A stretch of DNA of 64,000 nt from Bacteroidota bacterium (lineage in GTDB: Bacteria > Bacteroidota > JABWAT01). The first letter of the stretch is position 1. Each line of letters begins with the position of its first letter. This document shows positions 27,340-35,269 of this stretch, one piece after another. Location: contig JAFLBE010000016.1 of the NCBI GenBank assembly GCA_017303995.1, positions 1 through 64,000 on the forward strand, in the 5' to 3' direction. The notes beneath the pieces were generated by a model. The model was not told the DNA's origin. It was given only the letters and a program-made list of their open reading frames with translations, and did no database searches. A program made the translations under genes and the position numbers.

Positions 27340-27765
27340 TCAGATATAATGTCGGGTCACAGTTGAAATCAGCTCCAGAAAGGTGTCAGGCTTTAACCCG
27401 CTCAGCAAATCAGGTCCATTTGGCCGCAAATCGTGGGTCAGTTTTTTTAATCTTTCCTCAGAGGAAAAAAATTGGTCATGAGAATAGAAATCTGTTTTGA
27501 GAATAAAATCATAACGGCTTCCCGAATCCCACGGAAGGGAAAGCAGTAAATAAGATCCAAGTAATTGCTGCCTTGCTGCTTCATCCAGAACCGGAACCCG
27601 GTTGAATTCAAGATAATAAACTGCTTCCTCCCAGTGATTTCGCTTCACTTTTAAAAAGTCTGTGGTGGTAAAAAGCACCGGTTTGGATGGATTGGAATAA
27701 AAAGCTTCACCTCCCAGATAGAGGCAGGCAAGTTTGTTGAAGGTAAATTGGTCGGCTGTATCCAT
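27340..27765 (-). CDS. Hypothetical protein
   Basis: A 141-residue protein I do not recognise. It has no signal peptide or membrane segment and is rich in aromatic residues and charged pairs (FLKVKRNHWEEAVYYLEFNRVPVLDEAARQ can be read as two parts: a helix and a loop). It lies downstream of a lipoprotein gene on the same strand with an 81-base gap, so they may be co-transcribed. Its end abuts repeat B. It could be a species-specific gene; being a real gene is supported only by length, ATG start and codon use similar to neighbours. Confidence 0.5.
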   Translation of the reverse strand: MDTADQFTFNKLACLYLGGEAFYSNPSKPVLFTTTDFLKVKRNHWEEAVYYLEFNRVPVLDEAARQQLLGSYLLLSLPWDSGSRYDFILKTDFYSHDQFFSSEERLKKLTHDLRPNGPDLLSGLKPDTFLELISTVTRHYI

Positions 27766-27846
27766 TTTAATCAGGTTATTTGGTTTTAAAATCAGTGGCC
27801 GGCTGGCTTGACCGGCTCCTGATTGAGTTGCCCTGGAGAAAGACGA

Positions 27847-28722
27847 TTAGTCCTCAACCCGGGTTAAAGTTTTAGTTTCAAGGTTGAGCAGGAAAGTATA
27901 CTTATCAACAGTGATGGTTACCGTTTTTCCACCGGTAAAAGTAATTGTCGCAGTTGTTGTAACGGTTTTTCCGTTTTCAGTTGCTGAATCACTGAGTGCA
28001 TGAGCAAACGTGTGAGATACGTTGTAAAGGGCAGAACCACTAACAGGAAAGTAAGAGGTATCTGAAGATTTCGGGAAGGTCAGATCCTTGTAAGTATAAG
28101 TCAGTTTGGAGTTGGATTCCTGTTTCTTTCCCTGGATGCCTGTCCATGATGAAAAAGTAGTATCACTTCCTGAACCATTCAGAACAACCTGTGTTGCACT
28201 TTCATTGACTCCTGTCATGGATACGGCTGTTTTTAAATCACTTGAAGCTGTAAATGTATTTGCCGACTGATAGGAGCCAGTCCTTGAAAAACGGATTCCG
28301 GCAACGGTTGTCCATTTTAAAGAATAGGTTGAAACCGGGGTATTACCTTTCACATAAAGGGTCTGCTTTTTCCCGTTTTTATTATACAGATAAAGCGAAT
28401 AGGTAAATGATCCTTTTGGCTTCGTCACCGAAATTCCCCAGGAAGAATCAGCAGAATTAAAAGTAAGCGGGAGGGTATCAGGAACTGCAATTTTGGCAAG
28501 ACTTCCACCCGGCAAATTCACCAGTTTCCCGGTTTGGGCAAACTGAACGGCATCCTGATAGGCCAGTTCATTCGTGATATAATCGGTCATTACATTTTCT
28601 GCAATGCTCTGGGCACGTTCCTCTGAAAACTTTTCTTTCAATTCTTCTTTTTTCAGGTCACAACCTGAAAAGGCAATATAAATGGCAAGGCAATAGGCTG
28701 GATAAATAACACGGGCTTTCAT
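27847..28722 (-). CDS. Hypothetical lipoprotein
   Basis: A 291-residue lipoprotein of unknown function. The ATG at 28722 has a good ribosome binding site (GGAGAA) and begins a signal peptide with lipobox AFSGC, followed by a charged helix (DLKKEELKEKFSEERAQ). The remaining 200 residues are rich in Thr, Ser, Val and Lys and look like beta-strands. No conserved catalytic motif is visible. It is probably anchored in a membrane facing the periplasm. The neighbouring two-component genes are transcribed away from it, so a link to sensing is possible but not shown. Confidence 0.7.
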   Translation of the reverse strand: MKARVIYPAYCLAIYIAFSGCDLKKEELKEKFSEERAQSIAENVMTDYITNELAYQDAVQFAQTGKLVNLPGGSLAKIAVPDTLPLTFNSADSSWGISVTKPKGSFTYSLYLYNKNGKKQTLYVKGNTPVSTYSLKWTTVAGIRFSRTGSYQSANTFTASSDLKTAVSMTGVNESATQVVLNGSGSDTTFSSWTGIQGKKQESNSKLTYTYKDLTFPKSSDTSYFPVSGSALYNVSHTFAHALSDSATENGKTVTTTATITFTGGKTVTITVDKYTFLLNLETKTLTRVED

Positions 28723-28960
28723 TTTTTCTCCGATTTGTTTTTGATGGAACAAAATTCAGGAACCCCGATTTCAAAATGATGGCTGAAATGTGTCAGAATC
28801 GTTACAACCGGAATTTGACCGGATTCTGCGATTTGTATCACATTGAAAAGCGGCATCCGGGCTGATTTGTTACAAAACTATTTCAATTTGGGAACAGTCA
28901 GGTTACAGTCAGAAAATTAAAATAAAAGGATAGTATCTTGCAGAAAAACGGAGATTCATC

Positions 28961-29674
28961 ATGGCACTTTCACACGGAAAGATTCTGGTGGTTGAAGATG
29001 ATCAGCAGCTTCGTTCCCTGATTGCAGAACGGCTTCAGGATGAAAGCTTTACAATTCTTGCCTTACCCGATGGCCGGGGACTTCTTCATCGGATTGAAGA
29101 ATTTTCTCCGGATGTGGTAATTCTCGATGTCATGCTTCCCGAAATTAGCGGGTTTGATCTCTGCCGGATGGTACGTGAAAAATATCCGTTGCTTTCCATC
29201 ATCATGTTAACCAGCCGTGAAAATGAAATTGATCGTGTACGCGGACTCGAAATGGGTGCTGATGATTACGTCACAAAACCTTTCTCCTATTATGAACTGA
29301 TTGCACGGATCAGAACCAACCTTCGCCGTCAGCGGGCTTCTGCTGAACCGCTTTCTGTTTCACCTGTTCTGAAATTAAAATCCATCGAGATCAACAAGGA
29401 AACCCGTGAAGTCCGGGTAAAAGGGAGTCTGGTTGAATTAACGGCCACAGAATTTGATCTGCTTGTCCTTTTTGCAGAAAATCCAAACCGCGTTTTTACC
29501 CGTACACAGCTTCTTCAGTCAGTCTGGAAGGAACCCGGACAAAATTTTGACAGGGCTGTCGATACAGCCGTCACCCGGCTTCGCTCAAAAATTGAACCTA
29601 CACCGTCAGAACCTGAATATATTAAAACCATCTGGGGAATCGGGTATAAAATGTCGTCAGGAAAAGAGTCATGA
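28961..29674 (+). CDS. OmpR/PhoB-family response regulator
   Basis: A 237-residue DNA-binding response regulator. The receiver domain has the acidic pair in VVEDD, phospho-acceptor Asp56 in VVILDVMLP, Thr84 and Lys106 in DDYVTKPF. The C-terminal winged helix contains LTATEFDLLVLFAENPNRVFTR and the usual GYKM end. It overlaps the kinase gene by four bases (ATGA), a sign of translational coupling. Upstream sequence from 28753 to 28960 has no repeat and no clear promoter of the TAnnTTTG type (only TATCTTGC at 28934). The signal and target genes are unknown. Confidence 0.93.
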   Translation: MALSHGKILVVEDDQQLRSLIAERLQDESFTILALPDGRGLLHRIEEFSPDVVILDVMLPEISGFDLCRMVREKYPLLSIIMLTSRENEIDRVRGLEMGADDYVTKPFSYYELIARIRTNLRRQRASAEPLSVSPVLKLKSIEINKETREVRVKGSLVELTATEFDLLVLFAENPNRVFTRTQLLQSVWKEPGQNFDRAVDTAVTRLRSKIEPTPSEPEYIKTIWGIGYKMSSGKES

Positions 29675-31173
29675 AACCTCGTTCCCTCTCCCGGATTTTG
29701 TATACCCGGCTGCTTCTGCTTTTTCTTGCCGGAACAGGAATCACCTTTGCCGCCTTTTTTATCCTCACTTATTCGACCATCCGGGATTCGGTTCATCAGG
29801 CACTTCAATATAAAATGAAATGGATTTCAAGAATGGCCGAACCCGGAAATGGGGATTCCGGGGATATTATTTTTTCTGCGGACAGCAAAAGCAAAATCAC
29901 AGCTATGCTGAAAGATACCCTTTGGGTTTACAATCTGAATCTGGAACTTACCGATACGCTTTATCCATCCCCATACGAACCCAAATCGATGTTTTTATTG
30001 AATTGGATTATTGAACGGGAATCGACCGGGCGACTGAACCTGTCTGATTTCCGTCCGGATACACTGAAGCAGGATGACGTGTTTTTTCATTATGCCGGGT
30101 TGTTTGCGCTTCATGGTTTCCCCCGGAAAAGTATCGCCTGCGTTCCTATGGTTGACCGTGAAAATAAAATCTCCGGGTATCTGGTTCTTTCCCCATTTAT
30201 CAAAACCAGTGCAGACGGCATTTTCATTCCTTTCCAGTCCAGACTTTTACTGTTTTTTCTTTTTGTTTCGGTGAACCTGTTCGCAGCCTGGTTTCTTTCC
30301 CGGATGATGCAGAAAAAATTGCTTGAACCTGTTCAGAATCTGAAGGAACCCATCAGAAAAATTGGTGCTGGTGATTATGAAATCAATCTCGAACCGGTAG
30401 GTTACCTCGAACTGGATCCGCTGATAACCACACTCAATCAAATGTCGGAAAGAATCAGGGATCAGATTACCAAACTGAAGGAAACCCATCAGTTTCAGGA
30501 AGAACTCATCGCCAATGTGTCGCACGATATCAAAACCCCGTTGGCGACGATTGTGGCATATCTGGAGTATATTCTTGACCGGACTGATACGGGTTTGGAT
30601 GAATGGACCTACACCCGGCTGAAAGTCACTTTGACCGAGGCCCAATATCTGCAAAAGCTCATCCGTGATCTGACTGATCTGACCCGGATTGAAAATAATC
30701 AGGTTGAACTGAACCATGAAATTATATGGTTGCCTGAATTGCTTCACGAACTGGGTCACGCCTTCAGTCAATCCTGTGAAGAAAAGGGAATTGAATTCAG
30801 TGTTGTTCATTCCCCCGAAACCGGAGAAGTTGAAACCGATTCGCTTCGTCTGATCCAGATCCTCAGAAATCTGTTTCAGAATGCCCTTCGGCATACATCG
30901 CCGGGCGGAAAAATTATGATGAGAGCTTCAGTAAAAGACGGCATTCTGAAACTTGAACTGGAAGACACCGGTGAAGGAATTGATAAGGCTGACCTTCCCC
31001 ACATTTTCAACCGGTTTTACAAAAAATCAGTCTCACGAACCCGGGAAAAAGAGACCGGTTCCGGACTCGGACTCTTTATCACCCAGGGATGGGTGACCGC
31101 CATGAAAGGAAAAATTGAAGTCACTTCCGAAAAAGGATCCGGGACTGTTTTTACAATTGAATTGCCGGTTTAA
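29671..31173 (+). CDS. Sensor histidine kinase, HAMP type
   Basis: A 500-residue membrane sensor. Two membrane segments (near residues 10-30 and 190-210) frame a periplasmic domain of about 150 residues. A HAMP-like region follows (LEPVQNLKEPIRKIGAGDYEI), then the H-box with His285 in NVSHDIKTPLATIV, and N, G1 and G2 boxes (ILRNLFQNALRHT, EDTGEGID, GSGLGLFI). It is the partner of the response regulator whose gene it overlaps. The periplasmic domain is not recognised, so the stimulus is unknown; cell-envelope sensing is the usual role for such kinases. Confidence 0.93.
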   Translation: MKPRSLSRILYTRLLLLFLAGTGITFAAFFILTYSTIRDSVHQALQYKMKWISRMAEPGNGDSGDIIFSADSKSKITAMLKDTLWVYNLNLELTDTLYPSPYEPKSMFLLNWIIERESTGRLNLSDFRPDTLKQDDVFFHYAGLFALHGFPRKSIACVPMVDRENKISGYLVLSPFIKTSADGIFIPFQSRLLLFFLFVSVNLFAAWFLSRMMQKKLLEPVQNLKEPIRKIGAGDYEINLEPVGYLELDPLITTLNQMSERIRDQITKLKETHQFQEELIANVSHDIKTPLATIVAYLEYILDRTDTGLDEWTYTRLKVTLTEAQYLQKLIRDLTDLTRIENNQVELNHEIIWLPELLHELGHAFSQSCEEKGIEFSVVHSPETGEVETDSLRLIQILRNLFQNALRHTSPGGKIMMRASVKDGILKLELEDTGEGIDKADLPHIFNRFYKKSVSRTREKETGSGLGLFITQGWVTAMKGKIEVTSEKGSGTVFTIELPV

Positions 31174-31291
31174 TAGGGGAAAAAGGATTATCTTTAATTC
31201 TGAATATAAAAAATCCTGACCAAATAAGTATTAATTGAGGTCATTTTATACTTACGGGTCAGAAGCAAATCAGAGATTAAGGAATGGATTC

Positions 31292-32434
31292 ATGTTTCAG
31301 CATAATGACAATCTTGATGGCCTAAATCATAATGGTACTCTCAACGCTCATCTGGAAGTTATTCATGGTTGCGTAAAACAAAAATTTCCGTTTATTGGAA
31401 GAATTGCAGTTGCATCCTACGATAAAAAAACCGGGATGTTAAAAACGTTTATTGCAAGCAATTCACGGAAGGTTGAATTGGTCAGGTATGAAGCAGAATT
31501 GGAGAGTGCCAGTTCTTTGCAGGAAATTTTAAAAATCGGGCGTCCGCGTGTTGTAAATGATCTTTCCATATTTGACCAAGGTTTAAAAAACCACACTCAG
31601 GTCATTAAAAAGGATGGATTTTTAGCAAGTTATACGTTGCCTATGTATCAGAATGGTAATTTTCTTGGGTTTATTTTTTTCAATTCTGATCAGGTTAATT
31701 GTTTCAGTGAGGATGTACTTTCCATTTTGGATATCCACGCACATTTGATTTCCAGTCACGTGGCACATGAACTTTCGGTCATCAACACCTTGCTTGGCGC
31801 ACTAAAAACTGCCAACCGGATGGTTCACTCCCGTGATCCTGAAACTGCCGGACATACCGAAAGAATGGCCTCTTTTTCTCGTCTCATCGCTCAGTATTTG
31901 GCTTCAAATGGAAAATACCAGTTTAACGATGAATTTATTGAACACCTCTTTCTTTTCGCCCCCATGCACGATATCGGAAAAATAGGCATTCCAGATGATA
32001 TTTTGCTTAAACCTGGTAAACTGACTCCTGAAGAAACCCTGATTATGCAGTCACATACCACCAAGGGCCGGGAGTTGGTAAATGATATGATTGAAAATTT
32101 TGGACTGGATGCCTTTCAATATATTGATGTGCTAAGAAATATTGCCGCTTGTCACCATGAAGTTTTAGACGGAAGTGGTTACCCGAGCCACTTAAAGGGA
32201 AAAGAAATTCCGATTGAAGCCAGAATTATAGCCGTTGCAGATATATTTGATGCCCTCACCAGTGCCCGGCCGTACAAACTTCCATGGACAAATGAAGATG
32301 CATTTGAGTTATTGAAAAAACTATCAAAGGATAAATTGGACAAAGATTGTGTGGATGCTCTATTTGAGAACATTGAAAAGGTAGTTAAAATTCAGAAAAG
32401 TTTTCAGGAGAGTAACCTGAACGGAATAAAATAA
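31292..32434 (+). CDS. GAF-HD-GYP protein, probable c-di-GMP phosphodiesterase
   Basis: About 380 residues. The ATG at 31292 is preferred over earlier non-ATG starts. The N-terminal 190 residues resemble a GAF-type sensor domain (NGNFLGFIFFNSD). The C-terminal HD-GYP domain has HSRDPETAGHTERMA, MHDIGKIGIPD, the HHE pair in ACHHEVLDGSGYP and ADIFDALTSARPY, all expected in active enzymes; the GYP triad is intact. It would degrade c-di-GMP in the cytosol under control of its sensor domain. No GGDEF partner lies in the window. It stands alone, 118 bases after the kinase. Confidence 0.88.
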   Translation: MFQHNDNLDGLNHNGTLNAHLEVIHGCVKQKFPFIGRIAVASYDKKTGMLKTFIASNSRKVELVRYEAELESASSLQEILKIGRPRVVNDLSIFDQGLKNHTQVIKKDGFLASYTLPMYQNGNFLGFIFFNSDQVNCFSEDVLSILDIHAHLISSHVAHELSVINTLLGALKTANRMVHSRDPETAGHTERMASFSRLIAQYLASNGKYQFNDEFIEHLFLFAPMHDIGKIGIPDDILLKPGKLTPEETLIMQSHTTKGRELVNDMIENFGLDAFQYIDVLRNIAACHHEVLDGSGYPSHLKGKEIPIEARIIAVADIFDALTSARPYKLPWTNEDAFELLKKLSKDKLDKDCVDALFENIEKVVKIQKSFQESNLNGIK

Positions 32435-32480
32435 CATCACAGATGATGGTGCAGTTAATTTCCCCCATCCCTTTGGAAAA

Positions 32481-32511
32481 TTGAATGATGATTAATTATG
32501 GTTTATATTTA
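32481..32511 (+). promoter_or_regulatory. Bacteroidota-type promoter before a T9SS cargo gene
   Basis: TTG at 32481-32483, 20 bases, TATATTTA at 32504-32511 (one mismatch from TAnnTTTG). Predicted start near 32518, 15 bases before the ATG at 32533. Confidence 0.6.
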
Positions 32512-32532
32512 ATCTAAATTTTTCGGACGGCC

Positions 32533-34098
32533 ATGAAAACTATATTTCCAATCCTTGTATCCCTGTTGGTATCTACCTTAGGCTTAGGTCAAAACGCTGA
32601 ATTTCTCCAAAAATCGTTAATTGACTATGCAAATAAACAAAATTTGTCAAATGGGACTTACAAATTATCAGCCATTGATCCTGGCACCTTTCTTTTAAAA
32701 CAAGTCCATTTTATTCAGGATGAGTCTGGGACATCATCATCTGATTCTTTTTTTTATGATTCAATGGGAAGACTGGTAAAGCAAATTTTAACAAAGCGAA
32801 GTTTGTATCCTAAAGTGATTTATGAATGGGAATATGATGAATCCGGCAGGGATATTGTCTATGGAGTAACTTATTACATCAATGATGAAGTTTCCGGTCA
32901 ATTAAAGGTGTCATACAAAGGCAGACTCCGTACCAATTTCCTGGATAATGGCAAAGAGCAATGGGCCGAAGCATTGGTTAAAGATTGGGAACCCTGGTTT
33001 CACCGTATTATTAATTATGGTCCCGGCGGACATCAACTGAATTTAACTGAATTTGAAATGATAAATGGATCATGGATTACCACAGCTGCTGATTCGTCAG
33101 CTTTTGATGAACAGAATCGGGTGTTATGGGATAAATTCTCCAGGTTTAATGGAGCTGGAAAAGAAATTAGCTACATTAAAACTGAGTATGTTTATACCCA
33201 AAAGGAAAATGGATTGACCCTGACCCGTGAAGTAAAAGAAAATGGCAATGAAAGTTCCTTTTTTCGGGTAATTGATGAGTTTAATTTATCAACACATTTG
33301 GTTCGTACCCAATACCAAACCAGGGAAAATCAAACTCAGGATTGGCACACCAATTATGAGTATCATTATGAAAATGATTCGTTCGGCAGACCCCTTGTTT
33401 CTGTTTATTTGATTCCCGGAATCGATTCCACGATGGTCAATTCAATGAAAACGATTAAAAAATATCTTTCAAACGGATTCACATTTTTTCGGGAAGACTA
33501 TCGGTGGGAGTCAGGAACAGGATGGAATCTACAAAATCAGCGGATATTTTCTGTAAATGAAACAGAAGAGATACTAACGGAGGAATCGTTATCTTTTCCG
33601 GATTTAACTAAACATGATTACAAAACAAGTTATACTTATGATGCCAATTTAAATCTGGAATTTGTAGTTCCTGCTTATTATGATAATGGAGAATGGACTC
33701 AATCAATAAGTAATTTCTCCTTTAATTATGATAAAGGTTCAAAATCAATGTGGGGAAAAGGGTTATATGCAAAATTGGAATGGGAGCCCTTTATTCCAAC
33801 AACGGTTACTTCGTACTCAAACTCAAATTTACAAAGTCCAAAGTTGCTGCAAAACTACCCCAATCCGTTTAACCCGGAAACCCAAATCCGGTTTTATTTA
33901 CCTGAAGCCGGAAAAGTAACCCTTTCAGTATTGGATGTAACCGGCAGAACGGTAGCTGTTCTAGCTAAAAATTCGGGATTTCAGGCTGGCGAACAATCCC
34001 TTTCTTTTTCCGGAGCAGGGCTTTCAACTGGGTTATATTTTACCAGACTTGAAGTTGGGGGGAAGATGCTGACTTCAAAAATCATGCTGGTGAAGTAA
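32533..34098 (+). CDS. T9SS-secreted protein of unknown function
   Basis: A 521-residue protein with a signal peptide (ending LGLGQN) and a C-terminal type IX sorting domain (NYPNPFNPETQIRFYLP ... SKIMLVK). The middle is rich in Tyr, Asp and Asn with repeated strand-like units such as YEWEYDESGRDIVYG and YEYHYENDSFGRPLVS, which recall YD-repeat or beta-sheet shell proteins seen in other T9SS cargo. No enzymatic motif is visible. Lower G+C of the gene compared with the mannan genes suggests a different history. It has its own promoter. Export to the cell surface is well supported; function is unknown. Confidence 0.8.
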   Translation: MKTIFPILVSLLVSTLGLGQNAEFLQKSLIDYANKQNLSNGTYKLSAIDPGTFLLKQVHFIQDESGTSSSDSFFYDSMGRLVKQILTKRSLYPKVIYEWEYDESGRDIVYGVTYYINDEVSGQLKVSYKGRLRTNFLDNGKEQWAEALVKDWEPWFHRIINYGPGGHQLNLTEFEMINGSWITTAADSSAFDEQNRVLWDKFSRFNGAGKEISYIKTEYVYTQKENGLTLTREVKENGNESSFFRVIDEFNLSTHLVRTQYQTRENQTQDWHTNYEYHYENDSFGRPLVSVYLIPGIDSTMVNSMKTIKKYLSNGFTFFREDYRWESGTGWNLQNQRIFSVNETEEILTEESLSFPDLTKHDYKTSYTYDANLNLEFVVPAYYDNGEWTQSISNFSFNYDKGSKSMWGKGLYAKLEWEPFIPTTVTSYSNSNLQSPKLLQNYPNPFNPETQIRFYLPEAGKVTLSVLDVTGRTVAVLAKNSGFQAGEQSLSFSGAGLSTGLYFTRLEVGGKMLTSKIMLVK

Positions 34099-34188
34099 AA
34101 GAAGTTTGCCAATTTTAAAAAACGCACCCGGGATAGCAGTAAGTTTGGAATTGATATTAAAGGGCTAATTTTAAATTTGAAACAATTT

Positions 34189-34500
34189 TTATTGACCAAG
34201 AATTTTTAAGTAGTTTCTTGAACAATGAAGAATCCTGTGAACAAGAACAAGGTTTTCTTCGATCGAATAAAAAATCAAATAATTGTCCAAAACCAGATAC
34301 CGGAAGCCAGCCGCCATCAATTGGGGTTCAGCCGGAACCCGGCCAAGATATGGAAATTCCATTAACTCCATGAGCCCGGTTTCAATCCGGGAGGCAACAG
34401 TCTCAGCCCCTTGTAAACTCTCAAATGCAATAAAATTAATAATTTCCGAAAAATCCTCTTCAGCTACCGGAAGTAGCCGGAGGTCATATTTTGTTGCCAA
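34189..34500 (-). CDS. ParE/RelE-family toxin
   Basis: A 103-residue protein of the ParE/RelE toxin superfamily: LLPVAEEDFSEIINFIAFES at the start, FPYLGRVPAEPQL in the middle and FRYLVLDNYLIFYSIEENLVLVHRILH near the end, the typical strand pair. RelE-like members cut mRNA on ribosomes while ParE-like ones poison gyrase; the sequence fits ParE somewhat better (LGRVP, VHRILH). The gene overlaps the antitoxin gene upstream by 17 bases, so the two are translated together. Its expression should be kept low by the antitoxin acting at the palindromes upstream. Confidence 0.85.
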   Translation of the reverse strand: MATKYDLRLLPVAEEDFSEIINFIAFESLQGAETVASRIETGLMELMEFPYLGRVPAEPQLMAAGFRYLVLDNYLIFYSIEENLVLVHRILHCSRNYLKILGQ

Positions 34501-34762
34501 GTCCCGTTTTCTTTCGGATGTCCTTCATAACTTCACTTAACGGACGGCCTGTATCACCGCTGGCCTTTTGAGCCAGGGAAACGGAAAGTTTACTAAAGAG
34601 ATCCAGCCTTGCCTGCATCAGGTGATAATCTTCAATTGACATCACAACCATGTTTCCTTCCCCATTTTTTGTAATAAAAACAGGCTCATTCTGGTTGTGG
34701 ACAATATCCGAGATTTCACTAAACTTGTTTCTAAGATCAGAGATTGGTTTAATAATTGGCAT
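34484..34762 (-). CDS. Phd/YefM-family antitoxin
   Basis: A 92-residue antitoxin and autorepressor. The N-terminal Phd/YefM DNA-binding domain is clear (ISDLRNKFSEISDIVHNQNEPVFITKNGEGNMVVMSIEDYHLM). The C-terminal 35 residues should wrap the toxin. A Shine-Dalgarno AAGGAG lies just before the ATG at 34762. Overlap of 17 bases with the toxin gene indicates one operon. Two perfect palindromes in the promoter region are the probable operators. Confidence 0.9.
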   Translation of the reverse strand: MPIIKPISDLRNKFSEISDIVHNQNEPVFITKNGEGNMVVMSIEDYHLMQARLDLFSKLSVSLAQKASGDTGRPLSEVMKDIRKKTGLGNKI

Positions 34763-34771
34763 AATCGCTCC

Positions 34772-34812
34772 TTGATATTATCAATATACTATCATTATAA
34801 TGATAATGTCAA
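34772..34812 (-). promoter_or_regulatory. Promoter and twin operators of the toxin-antitoxin operon
   Basis: On the minus strand TTGACA (34812-34807) and TATATTGA (34788-34781) form a promoter with 21 bases between TTG and TA. Between them lies a perfect 16-bp palindrome, TATCATTATAATGATA (34790-34805); just downstream is a second, TTGATA-T-TATCAA (34772-34784). Two sites fit cooperative autorepression by the antitoxin-toxin complex. Confidence 0.65.
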
Positions 34813-34831
34813 AATATTATTTTCAACTAAA

Positions 34832-34875
34832 ATCAGGAATCTGGTTTTTTAATGACGCAAAACCAGATTCCTGAT
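34832..34875. terminator. 17-bp inverted repeat after the copper operon
   Basis: Stem ATCAGGAATCTGGTTTT with a perfect complement and a 10-base loop. It follows the last gene of the copper operon (minus strand), where it would act as a terminator; the T-run there is short (TTT), so a loose bidirectional role is likely. Confidence 0.6.
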
Positions 34876-34898
34876 AAATTTGAGCAAACGAATTCTTT

Positions 34899-35228
34899 CT
34901 ACTTCTTTTTCTCCAGATTCATTCCGCATTTCGGACATTTTCCCGGTTTTTCACTTTTAACTTCCGGATGCATCGGGCAGGTATAACTTACCACTTCATC
35001 CTTTGACTTAACTGACTTTTCATTGGCAGGGGTTTCTGCCTTCACTTCCGGCTTTTTCATTGTTTCTTTGCAATCCATCGCTTTTTCATCACCCTTTTCA
35101 CTTTTATCCATCTGGCAGCAGGATTTTGATTTCAGAGAATCAGGCGGCGTTTGTGCCATGACCTGATTGGCTGAAAAAACAAACGTAAGTAATAAAAGAC
35201 CGGTTTGGAGCATAGTTTTCGTTTTCAT
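34899..35228 (-). CDS. Small exported heavy-metal-binding domain protein
   Basis: A 109-residue secreted protein with signal peptide (ending NQVMAQ), a Lys/Glu-rich linker with a CC pair (SKSCCQMDKSEKGDEKAMDC), and a C-terminal heavy-metal-binding domain YTCPMHPEVKSEKPGKCPKCG. The same domain ends the CusB protein encoded two genes upstream. It probably binds Cu or Ag in the periplasm and hands it to the efflux pump. It is the last gene of the minus-strand operon, 41 bases after cusA. Confidence 0.82.
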   Translation of the reverse strand: MKTKTMLQTGLLLLTFVFSANQVMAQTPPDSLKSKSCCQMDKSEKGDEKAMDCKETMKKPEVKAETPANEKSVKSKDEVVSYTCPMHPEVKSEKPGKCPKCGMNLEKKK

Positions 35229-35269
35229 TGTCTGTTCCTTTTTTAGTTGTTAAAACTGTATCAAAAATA

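Noticed and set aside
30247-30894. A 215-codon frame antisense to the histidine kinase
   Set aside because: It lies wholly within conserved kinase sequence, including the H-box, and has no recognisable features.
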